Below, in pieces: positions 52,055-61,477 of a stretch of DNA of 64,000 nucleotides; the stretch's first letter is position 1; the number at the start of each line of letters is the position of its first letter. A program made the translations under genes and the position numbers. This DNA comes from CAYNJG01 sp964397295 (lineage in GTDB: Bacteria > Planctomycetota > Planctomycetia > Pirellulales > Pirellulaceae), in NCBI GenBank assembly GCA_964397295.1, contig CAYNJG010000006.1:1-64000 (forward strand). Direction: 5' to 3'. The notes below the pieces were generated by a model. That model searched no databases, was not told the origin of the DNA, and saw nothing but the letters and a program-made list of their open reading frames with translations.

Positions 52055-53428
52055 ATGAGCACAAAAACCAAAGAAAAGCCAACGTCTATTTCAAAAGACC
52101 TGTCGTACGAATTCCCTTCGCTGCAGCTCGCGCGAACAGGACGCGTCGTTCGCATCGTCGGACGAGTGACGTTTTCGTTATTAGTCTTTTCGCTGCTGGC
52201 GATGTTCTTCGTCCCATGGCGGCAGACGGCGCGTGGAGCTGGCACGGTAACCGCGCTGAATCCGCAAGAACGTCCACAGCCGGTAAAGAGTCCTTCCAAA
52301 GGCATCATTAGCGAGGTCAAACCGGGGCTACGAGAAGGTAGCCGTGTGAAGAAAGGAGAGATCCTTTTGAAGCTCAAGCCATTCGCGGAAGAAGGTGTGC
52401 AACTGCTTCAACAGCAGGTCACCACGGCTGAGGCCAAAAAAAGCAGTGCCGAATTGAATGTCCAAACGACGAAGTTGGCGATTGAGAATCAGGCGGGTTT
52501 CGGGCAGAGCCTCCGTCTTTCGCTGACTGAAGGATTCGAAGCGGCAAAGAAGAAATACGAACAGGCAGTTAACGAAATCGATGTTTACTCGGCCCAGTTG
52601 GAAGACAAGGAAAACCAAAAACGGATTGCTGAAGAAGTTGTGACGAAAGGGATTATTTCCCAGCAGGAGCTTTTCTCGAAGCAACGCTATTTTGCGGAAG
52701 CAAAAGGTAAGCTCGACAAGGCGAAAAACGCAGCCGACGAAGCCAAGCGAACGTTGGAGGAAAAACGTCAGCGAATTACCGCGTACGAGCAAGAAATCAC
52801 GCTGAAAAATCAGTCCGCGGAGCAGAAGCACCAAGATGCGATTCAAAAACTCGCTGCGGCTGAAAAGGAGCTGATCATGCTGCGAACAAAGCAAAGCGAA
52901 CTCGATCGACTCGAGATTCCTGCGCCGTGCAGCGGAGTCATCCAGCAGTGGTACGGCGTCGAAGGCAGCGACACCGTGAAGGAAGGCGATCAGTTGTTCG
53001 TCATTGTTCCTGAGACAACAGAACTTGGTGTTGAAATGAAAGTCAGCGGAAACGATATGCCGCTGATCAAAGAAGGCGACACCGTACGTTTGCAATTTGA
53101 AGGTTGGCCGGCGGTTCAATTCGTTGGGTGGCCTTCGGTTGCCGTTGGAACGTTCGGCGGGAAGGTCAATCGCGTCTTCCCAACCGACGACGGCAAAGGC
53201 AACTTCCGGGTTCTTATCAGCCCCATCGACGATCAAGAAGATTCGGGTTGGCCCGGCGATCGCTACTTGCGGCAAGGCGTCCGCGCAAATGGTTGGGTGT
53301 TGCTAAAAGAAGTTCCACTGGGCTACGAAATCTGGCGGCAGCTAAACGGCTTTCCTCCAACGGTTGACGATGGCGAGCCAGAAAAGAAAAGCAAAAAAGG
53401 TGGCAAGGTGAAGCTACCGAAGGCGTAG
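52055..53428 (+). CDS. HlyD-family membrane fusion protein
   Basis: 457 residues. One membrane helix (about 35-55: VTFSLLVFSLLAMFFVPW) follows a short cytosolic N-terminus. The lipoyl half-motif PVKSPSKGIISEVKPGLREGSRVKKGEILL is next, shown here in two pieces PVKSPSKGIISEV and GSRVKKGEIL. A long coiled-coil hairpin (about 110-285) leads to the returning lipoyl half RLEIPAPCSGVIQQWYGVEG and the beta-barrel. It bridges the inner-membrane transporter and outer-membrane channel. The start lies 14 bases after the ABC gene, same operon. The C-terminal tail is Lys-rich. Confidence 0.93.
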   Translation: MSTKTKEKPTSISKDLSYEFPSLQLARTGRVVRIVGRVTFSLLVFSLLAMFFVPWRQTARGAGTVTALNPQERPQPVKSPSKGIISEVKPGLREGSRVKKGEILLKLKPFAEEGVQLLQQQVTTAEAKKSSAELNVQTTKLAIENQAGFGQSLRLSLTEGFEAAKKKYEQAVNEIDVYSAQLEDKENQKRIAEEVVTKGIISQQELFSKQRYFAEAKGKLDKAKNAADEAKRTLEEKRQRITAYEQEITLKNQSAEQKHQDAIQKLAAAEKELIMLRTKQSELDRLEIPAPCSGVIQQWYGVEGSDTVKEGDQLFVIVPETTELGVEMKVSGNDMPLIKEGDTVRLQFEGWPAVQFVGWPSVAVGTFGGKVNRVFPTDDGKGNFRVLISPIDDQEDSGWPGDRYLRQGVRANGWVLLKEVPLGYEIWRQLNGFPPTVDDGEPEKKSKKGGKVKLPKA

Positions 53429-53729
53429 CAAGCTTCCAAAGTTGTAGGACCGGGCGATGGATGACGACGACTTCATGGCATTTCTTGTTTACGTCGGTCC
53501 CAGCTTTTGACAGGCGGGCTCCCTAGACGCTCTGTAGCAATACCCAACGCCGCTAGCGGGCCGCCGGCAAAGTCACCCGAATCGGACGCTTTTAAGATAC
53601 CGGATTTGTCTGGTTGAATATCCCAGGCTGGATAACGCCGTCGATGCGAATGTACTTGAGCCGACTAACCGATACTACCAATACCTCAGAGCCCGCACAC
53701 ATTGAGATCCGTCGCCAAGGAACGCTGTC
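53429..53729. other. 300-base gap between HlyD-like and TolC-like genes
   Basis: No gene supported. GGACCG and CGGTCC occur about 50 bases apart near 53447-53506 and might pair. The gap is long enough for a separate promoter for the TolC-like gene. Confidence 0.5.
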
Positions 53730-55481
53730 ATGCTTTTCGTCAAACCCAGACACCAGCATCGCAGCGTGGATAGGTTTGTGTTCGCATGTATCTCGGTCCT
53801 CTTTCTGGCCTGTAGCCTATTAACAGCGAATGCCCAGTCGATCGATCCACCCACGTCGCCACCAGAACCTAGCTCTGCTGTACCAACGCAAGAGAGTACG
53901 ACGCTGACGCGTTTGCCTGAAGAAACGCCAGTTGTGCAATCTGTTGCTGAGCCAGATGTCGAATCTATTGCAGAGAGCGGATACGAAACACCAAACGCTG
54001 ACGCCACACGTTTTCCTGATGGTCTATCGATTGCCGACATTGTGGCGAGCCTCTACCAGTGTTACCCGGTAGTCCAGCAAGCACGGGAAGAGTACCGACG
54101 CACGAACGGCGAGCTTCTTTCTTCATGGGGAGCGTTCGATACGAAATTGAAGGTTCACTCGTTGAATGAACCGACCGGTTTTTACGAAAACTATCGACAC
54201 GGCATTGGCGCGGCGCGGCAGACTTGGTGGGGCGGTTACCTTTCAGCTGGCTATCGCATCGGTCGCGGCGAGTTTCAGCCGTGGTACTTGGAACGCGAGA
54301 CCGAGACAAGCGGCGAGTTCAAAGTTAGTTGGGTTCAGCCGTTGTTGCGTGGCAAAGCAATCGACCTCAATCGCGCCGCCGTTTTTCAGGCGTCACTTGC
54401 GCGGGACGCTTCGCAACCGATGCTCCAGCAAGCGATTCTTGACGCAGCCCGAGAAGCGACCGAAGCCTATTGGAAGTGGGTTGCTGCAGGGAACGTATTG
54501 GCGGCACAGCGCGAACTGCTTTCGCTGGCGGAAACTCGTGGTCAGCAACTCGAGGACGGATTCAAAGCCAACCTGTTCGCGGAAGTCGACGTCATACTCA
54601 ATAAGCAACTGATTGCAGAGCGTCAAGTCAAGGTGCTCGACTCACAACGCAAGTTTCAGGCGGCAGCATTCAAGCTGTCGCTCTACTTACGTGATGCGTC
54701 CTGCCAACCGATTGTCGCGACAGAAGACTGGTTGCCCCGACGATTTCCGATCACTGACCAGCCGGTAGAAGGAGATTTGCAGACGGACCTTGCCGAATCG
54801 CTTTCGCGTCGCCCTGAACCACGCGTATTGCAAATTGAAATCGAGAAGATGCGATGGCAACAGCAACTCGCTGGCAACGATATGCTGCCGTCACTGGACT
54901 TCGTAACGGAGGCATCGCAGGACATAGGGCTTGCCGCCACTTCCTCGGACGATAAGGGCCAGTTCGTTTTGGTCGTAGGCGTGCAAGGCGAAGTGCCTCT
55001 TCAACGACGAAAGGCACGCGGTAAACTCCAATCGACTTCCGCAAAGATCACACAGTTGCGACAGAAACTATTCTTACAACAGAATAAAATCGAAGCCGAA
55101 TTGCGAACTGCGTACAATGCTCTGCAACTGAACTCGCAAATCGTCGAACAGGCCGAGTTATCGCTCCGCGCTGCGTTGGACACACTTCGTCGCTATCGAT
55201 TTGCCTTCAACCGAGGCAAGGCTGACCTTATCTACTTGAACATCCTGGAAACGAAAGCCAACGAGACCGAGATCAAACTCATCGAAGCGCAAGGCAATTG
55301 GTTTCTAACGCTCGGCCAAATGCAGGCGGCACTTGGTCTCGATCCTCTCGAACAATCGCTATTGGTTTCGCAGCTGCCGATGTCAGACCGCCCAGGTCCC
55401 GGGCGGCAATCTCCGCTGAATGAAGAAATTGACACTGAGCAATTGGAGCGTGATTGGGATCGAAAGACGACCCCTCGTTAG
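53730..55481 (+). CDS. TolC-family outer-membrane channel protein
   Basis: 583 residues with a signal peptide ending NAQS and a Ser/Pro/Glu-rich segment (about 35-95). Two outer-membrane efflux repeats follow: first DIVASLYQCYPVVQQAREEYRR to KLSLYLRD, second DLAESLSRRPEPRVLQIEIEK to QMQAALGLDP, with long amphipathic helices and LRTAYNALQLNSQIVEQAELSL. It would supply the outer-membrane exit duct for the ABC/HlyD pair. No secreted substrate gene was recognised nearby. Its TAG stop interlocks with the TAA of the convergent next gene. Confidence 0.92.
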   Translation: MLFVKPRHQHRSVDRFVFACISVLFLACSLLTANAQSIDPPTSPPEPSSAVPTQESTTLTRLPEETPVVQSVAEPDVESIAESGYETPNADATRFPDGLSIADIVASLYQCYPVVQQAREEYRRTNGELLSSWGAFDTKLKVHSLNEPTGFYENYRHGIGAARQTWWGGYLSAGYRIGRGEFQPWYLERETETSGEFKVSWVQPLLRGKAIDLNRAAVFQASLARDASQPMLQQAILDAAREATEAYWKWVAAGNVLAAQRELLSLAETRGQQLEDGFKANLFAEVDVILNKQLIAERQVKVLDSQRKFQAAAFKLSLYLRDASCQPIVATEDWLPRRFPITDQPVEGDLQTDLAESLSRRPEPRVLQIEIEKMRWQQQLAGNDMLPSLDFVTEASQDIGLAATSSDDKGQFVLVVGVQGEVPLQRRKARGKLQSTSAKITQLRQKLFLQQNKIEAELRTAYNALQLNSQIVEQAELSLRAALDTLRRYRFAFNRGKADLIYLNILETKANETEIKLIEAQGNWFLTLGQMQAALGLDPLEQSLLVSQLPMSDRPGPGRQSPLNEEIDTEQLERDWDRKTTPR

Positions 55482-58093
55482 TCTGACACTCTCGCGGGAT
55501 GCGGGAGCTTTTGCAGAATAGATTCTATTCTGCGGCGGATTTCAGGATCGTCCGTTTTCTCACCAGCTTCTCGCAACCAGGGGCGTACATTGCGGCCCAG
55601 TTGTAGCAGTTGCTTATCCGCTTTGTTTCGGACCGAGAATCGCCTGTCGCCAAGATCAGTGACGAAGCGATCAAACCTCGCCCGATCATCGTAGCCAAGT
55701 TCGAATGAATATTTCATGGGAGCCACCCGAACGACCCCAATTCGACTTCCCAATTCAACCTCGAGCTGATGTTCTTTTGCCAATAAGAATCCAGGCTTAA
55801 TAGGCTTCTTGTCGGTCCATCCTGACCACGGTCCTTGGTCAATACGAAACCGATAGACTTCGTCGTTTGCCGCGAGTGACGACTTCCAAGTTGCGTTGAG
55901 AATCTGCTCAGGGTTTTCGATCACCCCTAACTGTCGGGGGCCTTGCTCCACGGTAAACGGAACAGGCGGCAATATCAGATACGTGTACAACGGTTTGACG
56001 CGAACTAGCGCGACGATGGTTCCATCTTCAGCGATCGCTAAACCTCGCAACGACCAAGTCGAACGACCATGATTACGATTGGCATACTTCGCGACTAGCG
56101 CTAGTGGCCAACTCATATTCGGAGTAACTGACCACATGCCGCGTTGATAGATTGCTATCTGGGTATCGCCGATGGCCAACGCTTTTCCGTTTGTGGAAAT
56201 GAATGCGTAAGGCTTTTCAATGGGCGGTTTGGGTGGGGCTAGTAGGGCCTGCGCGCGATTTGAAATAAGATTCGTTCGTTGCCATTGGTTCGTGGAGCGA
56301 TCCAAGCGAAATCCGTTGTCGGCGTTCCGGATGACTACAATCTTGTCGTTGAAGAACGTTATGCCGCGAGCTATTGAATCTGGAGTTGTGGTTTTGTGCC
56401 ATTCCTTGCCGTCGAAATGTGCTACGCGGTTGTCACTTACGACGGCAACTCGGCCGTCGCTGCCGAAAGCCATCTGTGGTGCGTAGTCTCCTTCGCCAAA
56501 TCCCTCCTCTATTAGCTTGCGGGCTGTTTGTTCGAGGCAGTTCCACTTCTCCCCGTCCTCGTCAACAAATTCGGTGATCACTTCCCACTTGCCATCACGG
56601 TGCCGAGCAAGTCGATCGGAGCCTTGGGTCACCCACACGTTGTCTCGTGAGTCACGATGAAGCTGATACGCTCCATGTTCCAAATTGAATTGACTTGGGT
56701 CAGGCGGGTCGATGCGGCTCTTTTCCGTACCGTCACTATCGAGCACGATAAACTTACCCGAAACGCCTAGCAGAGGAGGTACGTGAAAGGGAGGTACTCC
56801 AAACCCTGCCATCGGTTGCTGGGCATCGTACACTCGTAATCTGCCGGGAGCTTCCACACCGTCGTTCGGTAGTTGTTTCAGTCGGGCAGTATCGAAGCGA
56901 TTGAGTTCGCCAGATTCGCCGAACACCCAAAGCCATTTTCCAGTTAGCCGCATTCGCTTCGCGACGAGCGGCGGGATTCCGTGTCGGTAGTCGAATTGGC
57001 GATACGTGCCTTCGGGCGAGCGGTAGACCAAGCAATCTTCAGCCGACATGACCCACCAACCTCCATCCGCATCGACGACAGAAGGATGTGACTTGGCAAT
57101 CTGGCGGTCCAAGCCGATGGGTGCGATTTCCCAATGATCTTTCTTCCATTCGACGATTCGATAGTAGCGATCGTTTTCGAAGGCATCGATGTCGTTGGGA
57201 CGCGGAGATCGGTAGAGCTTTCGCCATAGCGACAGCAGCGTGCCATCGGGCAGAGCGATCACGTCCGTTGGGCTGACTTTTTCGTTTCCTTTTCTCGGGA
57301 TGGGGAATTTCTCTTCCGTGACTGATCCCGTGAGCAAATCAACCTTCGTCCAATGGTTGTAATTCAACATGCGAAACGTATTCGCGTCGGGCATGCATCC
57401 AGGACCTGTCCGTCGGCGCGTACCGTCTTTCTTCGCGAGTGAAATGCGCCGCCAACCGTCTTTGTCTGAAACTAGCAAATCGTAAAGCGCGCGCTTGTGG
57501 TATCTCGGGTCCGCGATCGAGTAGCAGCAAACCGGGCCGTTTGGAGCTGTCGCGAAATCAATTCGGCGAAAAAATCGCTGAGAGTCAGGCTCCAACAATT
57601 CTTGACTGGCTTGTACGGAAAGGAGTTTGCGACCGTCCCAGCGATAGATGGTTCCCGTTCGACAGCCAATGAATGCATCACCGCCAGGGGCTTGGAAGAA
57701 TGATGGATCCTTCACTTGCCCCTTAATGTGCGCGACGAATTTGTGTTCGTTGCCTTCGTACCGATAGATACCAAGGCCGTATTTGCGAGCTGCATCCATA
57801 TACGCGACGGACAGGTAGGCTTTGGGATTTTCTGGTGCGCGGAAGAATTCCAAATGCGTTTTGGCAGTCCTGCCGGAAAGCTTGAAAATCCTTTGAACTG
57901 TATCGTCTAGATTGGCGGGGCCGAAACGGGAAAGAAGCACCACATCGTCTTCTCCTAAGTCATGCACATCGACGAACGAACTGTTCATCGAGATGCGAGG
58001 AATCGACTCAATCTGTTGTTGAGCGCAGGCAAATGACGAATAGGCTATCGCTATCAGAATTACGCCGACGATCGCAGACGTGAGGTTTCGCAA
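55478..58093 (-). CDS. large exported beta-propeller protein with C-terminal helical motif
   Basis: 871 residues from TTG 58093; the signal peptide (AIVGVILIAIAYSSFACAQQ) supports it although no ribosome site is clear. Most of the chain consists of repeated short beta units of the two-component-regulator-propeller or WD-like kind (GLGIYRYEGNEHKFVA, GTIYRWDGRKLL, LARHRDGKWEVI, NRVAHFDGKEWHKTT, YQRGMWSVTP). Residues about 735-805 resemble a Y_Y_Y-type Ig module (YRFRIDQGPWSGWTDKK). The end (LGDRRFSVRNKADKQLLQLG...DPEIRRRIESIL) is the HEAT-like motif recurrent in planctomycete exported proteins. No kinase or DNA-binding part is present. Function unknown. Confidence 0.75.
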   Translation of the reverse strand: MRNLTSAIVGVILIAIAYSSFACAQQQIESIPRISMNSSFVDVHDLGEDDVVLLSRFGPANLDDTVQRIFKLSGRTAKTHLEFFRAPENPKAYLSVAYMDAARKYGLGIYRYEGNEHKFVAHIKGQVKDPSFFQAPGGDAFIGCRTGTIYRWDGRKLLSVQASQELLEPDSQRFFRRIDFATAPNGPVCCYSIADPRYHKRALYDLLVSDKDGWRRISLAKKDGTRRRTGPGCMPDANTFRMLNYNHWTKVDLLTGSVTEEKFPIPRKGNEKVSPTDVIALPDGTLLSLWRKLYRSPRPNDIDAFENDRYYRIVEWKKDHWEIAPIGLDRQIAKSHPSVVDADGGWWVMSAEDCLVYRSPEGTYRQFDYRHGIPPLVAKRMRLTGKWLWVFGESGELNRFDTARLKQLPNDGVEAPGRLRVYDAQQPMAGFGVPPFHVPPLLGVSGKFIVLDSDGTEKSRIDPPDPSQFNLEHGAYQLHRDSRDNVWVTQGSDRLARHRDGKWEVITEFVDEDGEKWNCLEQTARKLIEEGFGEGDYAPQMAFGSDGRVAVVSDNRVAHFDGKEWHKTTTPDSIARGITFFNDKIVVIRNADNGFRLDRSTNQWQRTNLISNRAQALLAPPKPPIEKPYAFISTNGKALAIGDTQIAIYQRGMWSVTPNMSWPLALVAKYANRNHGRSTWSLRGLAIAEDGTIVALVRVKPLYTYLILPPVPFTVEQGPRQLGVIENPEQILNATWKSSLAANDEVYRFRIDQGPWSGWTDKKPIKPGFLLAKEHQLEVELGSRIGVVRVAPMKYSFELGYDDRARFDRFVTDLGDRRFSVRNKADKQLLQLGRNVRPWLREAGEKTDDPEIRRRIESILQKLPHPARVSD

Positions 58094-58233
58094 AGCGATG
58101 CTCGAACAAGTGAGGATGCATGATTGATAACGGCCGGCTGAATGCCTTCAAGTCGGCACTGACAATCTTAACAGTCCGCTGCGGCGCTTGCTAACGCCGC
58201 TCACTATGAACGAGAACTTGCACTACAAGTACG

Positions 58234-58262
58234 AAAAAAAGGCACCCATTGAGGTGGGTGCC
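58234..58262 (-). terminator. intrinsic terminator of the small lipoprotein gene
   Basis: Stem GGCACCCA / TGGGTGCC (58241-58248, 58255-58262), with seven T following on the minus strand. About 30 bases past the stop codon. Confidence 0.88.
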
Positions 58263-58293
58263 TTCGCTGGTTTTGAACGCGAGTAGTTCGAAG

Positions 58294-58776
58294 TTACTCG
58301 ACGATTTCTTTTTCAACACTTGCCGAGATTACCCACTCACCGTCTTTCTTGCCGATTGGAATCCAGCCCACGCCGTTGTTGCGGTGCGTGATTCGCAAGA
58401 CTTTCGTTACGTCGATATTGGGAACGATAAGCTTTCCATTTCTCTCGACACCACTTAGTTTTTTTGCCATCGATGGTGGAACATCGTCAATCACGATTTC
58501 TTTCATGCCTTCGCCAAACTCCATCGCGGCGAGTTGTTCTTGGTGTTGCAAGGATCTGCCTTCGACACCATCCCAACAGTAAAGCTTTTTCACAGCGTCG
58601 GCATCTTGAGCCTTAAACGCTTTCTCGTATTCGGCAGCAAGGCGCTCGGGCGAATCTATCTTCGCGGCGACAGGCGTTACTTCCGTTTCGATGTCAACGG
58701 CGGGGCCGTCTGTTTCACCACAACCGACCAACAGCAGCAGGGTTGAAATAAAGATTGTTGTCAGTGTTTTCGTCAT
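58294..58776 (-). CDS. small lipoprotein, function unknown
   Basis: 160 residues with a signal peptide ending in lipobox LLLVGC. The mature part begins acidic (ETDGPAVDIETEV), then has a helix YEKAFKAQDADAVKKLYCWDG resembling the opening of SnoaL/DUF4878-like small alpha+beta proteins, and ends in a beta-rich segment (VGWIPIGKKDGEWVIS). A lipid-anchored envelope protein of unknown role, monocistronic with its own terminator. Confidence 0.75.
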   Translation of the reverse strand: MTKTLTTIFISTLLLLVGCGETDGPAVDIETEVTPVAAKIDSPERLAAEYEKAFKAQDADAVKKLYCWDGVEGRSLQHQEQLAAMEFGEGMKEIVIDDVPPSMAKKLSGVERNGKLIVPNIDVTKVLRITHRNNGVGWIPIGKKDGEWVISASVEKEIVE

Positions 58777-59083
58777 GGAATGTCTCCAGCTTCGCTCGTT
58801 AGGAACCTGAAGGTATCTAGCTCATTACGCCGCCAGACGCGGTCGCAAAACCGGAATCTTCGGTGGGAATGCACTGTGTTACACGAGAAAGTCTCGATAG
58901 AAGGCGTACTACCGGACCAACAGAGCGAAAAACCACACTCGTCCGATACAACACCTACTCTCGACTAGCGACCACTAGGTCTGGTACAGTGCGGGACTTG
59001 AATTGGGCCATTCGCGACGTCCCCTCGCATTCACCCAATCTTGTAAATCAAGTCAGCACGTTCGCACGTACAGGAGTCACTTC
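58777..59083. other. intergenic region upstream of tpiA
   Basis: Divergent spacer between the lipoprotein and tpiA; expected to hold both promoters. Small frames inside it have no recognisable features. No RNA gene seen. Confidence 0.5.
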
Positions 59084-59839
59084 GTGAGACGCCCATTTGT
59101 TGCCGGTAATTGGAAAATGAATCTCAGTCGCTCCGAGTGCGAGGCTTTGGCCAAAGGTATCGCGGAAGGAGCCAGCGGTGACGCCGTTGAAGTTGGTGTC
59201 GCGCCGCCGGCGTTGTATTTGGATGCCGTCGTTGCAGCGACGAAAGGTTCGGTCGTTGGTGTGAGTGCACAGAACTCGTACCACGAAGCCAGCGGCGCTT
59301 TCACCGGTGAGATCTCTGCTGGCATGGTTAAGGACATCGGTTGCCAGTACGTCATCTTGGGGCACAGCGAGCGGCGAAACATCTTGGGTGAGTCGAACGA
59401 AGACGTCAACAAGAAGCTGGTAGCGGCACTTGCGGCTGGCCTGACTCCAATTGTTTGTGTCGGAGAATTATTAGAGCAGCGAGAAAGTGGGCAAACCAAG
59501 TCTGTGATTCAAGAACAGTTTGATGGATCCTTTGCTGGCATTTCCGCCGAAGATCTTGCTAAGTGCGTGGTTGCATACGAACCAGTTTGGGCAATTGGCA
59601 CTGGAAAGGTAGCCACGCCCGAACAGGCGGAGGAAGTGCATGCCGACCTACGCAAGTTGATGACGGAGCGTTACAATGCCGAGACATCTGAAGCGGTTCG
59701 AATCCAATATGGCGGTAGCGTCAAACCGGACAACGCGGCAGAACTGATGGGACAACCCAACATCGACGGAGCGTTAGTGGGTGGTGCATCGCTGAAAGCA
59801 GATAGCTTTTTGGCGATCATTGCAGCGGCCGCCGGTTAG
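59084..59839 (+). CDS. tpiA: triosephosphate isomerase
   Basis: 251 residues from GTG 59084, chosen by CAGGAG seven bases upstream and by the family opening RRPFVAGNWKMN. Catalytic residues: Lys in GNWKMN, His in LGHSERR, Glu in AYEPVWAIGTG; phosphate loop YGGSVKPDN. Interconverts dihydroxyacetone phosphate and glyceraldehyde 3-phosphate. Followed about 100 bases later by secG, an order also seen in many other bacteria. Confidence 0.97.
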   Translation: MRRPFVAGNWKMNLSRSECEALAKGIAEGASGDAVEVGVAPPALYLDAVVAATKGSVVGVSAQNSYHEASGAFTGEISAGMVKDIGCQYVILGHSERRNILGESNEDVNKKLVAALAAGLTPIVCVGELLEQRESGQTKSVIQEQFDGSFAGISAEDLAKCVVAYEPVWAIGTGKVATPEQAEEVHADLRKLMTERYNAETSEAVRIQYGGSVKPDNAAELMGQPNIDGALVGGASLKADSFLAIIAAAAG

Positions 59840-59937
59840 TAACCCGCGATTTTACGTAGCTATCGATCACGCTCTGGCAAGCGTAGCTACTAGAGCAACA
59901 CGCTGTTAAGCAGTACACATCGTATCGAGACAATTCA

Positions 59938-60435
59938 ATGCAATTCTTTTTCGCATTCATATTAAGCGCTATCTCCCTATTTCTCATTCTGCTCGTGCTC
60001 GTACAACGAGGACGCGGTGGTGGTCTTACCGGTGCACTCGGTGGGATGGGCGGACAAAGTGCATTTGGCACGAAGGCCGGTGATACGTTTACTCGAGTTA
60101 CGGTCGTATCGGCAACGATTTGGATCTTGTGTGCGATTTTGGCCGTGAAGTTACTGGGTACGCAGGGCGGACCGTTGGGCGACGCTAACGCAGCAGCGCC
60201 ACCGACTGCGCCAGGCGCCGCTGATCAGGGTGCTGGTGCCGGACTTGAAGGTATTCTGCCTCCTAGCGGTGCAGATGCTGGTGCTGGCGGAGCAGCAACA
60301 ACAGGAGCAGGTGTAGGTGCTGGTGCTTCAGCAGTCGACGGCGCAGCAGGCGGCATAGGCGGTGCGGTAACTGGCGATGCAGCTGCAGGCAACGCAACAA
60401 CAACTACTGCTGAAGCTGATCCAGTAGCAGAATAG
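59938..60435 (+). CDS. secG: SecG preprotein translocase subunit with Ala/Gly-rich tail
   Basis: 165 residues. The first about 75 residues are typical SecG: helix FAFILSAISLFLILLVLVQRGRGGGLTGALGG, shown as FAFILSAISLFLILLVLVQ plus RGRGGGL, then GGQSAFGTKAGDTFTR and a second helix VVSATIWILCAILAVKLLG. Residues about 80-165 are an unusual low-complexity Ala/Gly/Thr-rich extension, about as long as the core. SecG assists SecYEA-driven export. Its position after tpiA and the two-helix core make the assignment firm; the tail's role is unknown. Confidence 0.93.
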   Translation: MQFFFAFILSAISLFLILLVLVQRGRGGGLTGALGGMGGQSAFGTKAGDTFTRVTVVSATIWILCAILAVKLLGTQGGPLGDANAAAPPTAPGAADQGAGAGLEGILPPSGADAGAGGAATTGAGVGAGASAVDGAAGGIGGAVTGDAAAGNATTTTAEADPVAE

Positions 60436-60464
60436 GACGCCGTTTAGCGTCCTGGAATTACGCG

Positions 60465-61436
60465 ATGACCGACATCGACACGCACACGTTCGACGTCGAG
60501 CCAAGCGATGCCAATCAACGGCTGGATGCCTTCCTTGCAGCTCGTCTCGTGCAGTTTAGCCGTACGACCATTCGGCGCGGAATCCAAGCCGGTCAAGTTC
60601 TCGTTGATCAGAAACGCGCGAAGCCCGCATTCAAACTTCGCGGTACCGAACACATCGAAGTGAGCATCGAGCCCACGGAAAAGCAGGGGCCGGAACCGGA
60701 GTTCGTTCAGCTCGACATCCTGTTCGAAGACGAGCATTTCGCGGTGATCAACAAGCCAACCGGGATGGTAGTGCATCCTGCGAAAGGGCATTGGGCGGGC
60801 ACTCTCACTAGCGCATTAGCGTTTCACTTCAAGAATCTCAGCACGATGGGCGGTCCTCAACGACCGGGTATCGTGCATCGACTCGACCGTGACACCAGCG
60901 GCGTCATCCTGATCGCGAAGAACGATCAAGCACATGCGGCACTCGCGAAGCAGTTTGCAGATCGCGAAGTTGAAAAAGAGTACTTTGCCCTTTGTCGTGG
61001 CAAATTCGATTTAGATCGCGACTGGGTGCGAGAGCCCATCGGAGTGCACCCTTATCAGCGTGAGAAGATGGCAATTCGCGCAAACCACGAAACTTCGAAG
61101 TCCGCAGAGACGTTCATCGAAGTCAAGGATCGCTACGACAAGTACGTCGCGTTCCGTGCCTTTCCGAAAACTGGCCGCACGCACCAAATTCGCGTTCACC
61201 TAGCACATGTCGGTTGTCCTGTGCTTTGCGACCCGCTCTATGCCGGGCATAAAAAGATCACTGCTGCGGATTTCAGCTCCAAAGCCAGTGCATCCCAAGA
61301 CGATGTGTTGCTTGATCGCTTGGCGCTGCACGCTCGGCGGATCAAAATCAAACATCCGGCAACAGGCGAAGTAGTCGAGTTCACGGCGGACATTCCCGAA
61401 GAGCTAATCAACGTCACCAAGCATTTCAGTGCCTAA
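60465..61436 (+). CDS. RluA-family 23S rRNA pseudouridine synthase (RluD-like)
   Basis: 323 residues. An S4 RNA-binding domain (about 18-75: QRLDAFLAARLVQFSRTTIRRGI) precedes the synthase domain, with the catalytic Asp in GIVHRLDRDTSG and the supporting motifs FAVINKPTGMVVHP, FPKTGRTHQIRVHLAHVG and LHARRIKIKHP. It isomerises uridines in 23S rRNA; RluD is the nearest type, but RluA-family specificity cannot be fixed by eye. A 29-base gap follows secG. Confidence 0.92.
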   Translation: MTDIDTHTFDVEPSDANQRLDAFLAARLVQFSRTTIRRGIQAGQVLVDQKRAKPAFKLRGTEHIEVSIEPTEKQGPEPEFVQLDILFEDEHFAVINKPTGMVVHPAKGHWAGTLTSALAFHFKNLSTMGGPQRPGIVHRLDRDTSGVILIAKNDQAHAALAKQFADREVEKEYFALCRGKFDLDRDWVREPIGVHPYQREKMAIRANHETSKSAETFIEVKDRYDKYVAFRAFPKTGRTHQIRVHLAHVGCPVLCDPLYAGHKKITAADFSSKASASQDDVLLDRLALHARRIKIKHPATGEVVEFTADIPEELINVTKHFSA

Positions 61437-61477
61437 ACTCCAGACGCGTTCCCTCGCTCTTGCAGTGGTTGTGATTT

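Noticed and set aside
52328..53275. 315-codon minus-strand frame opposite the HlyD-like gene
   Set aside because: Phe/Leu-rich antisense shadow of the Lys/Glu-rich coiled coil; no family signature.
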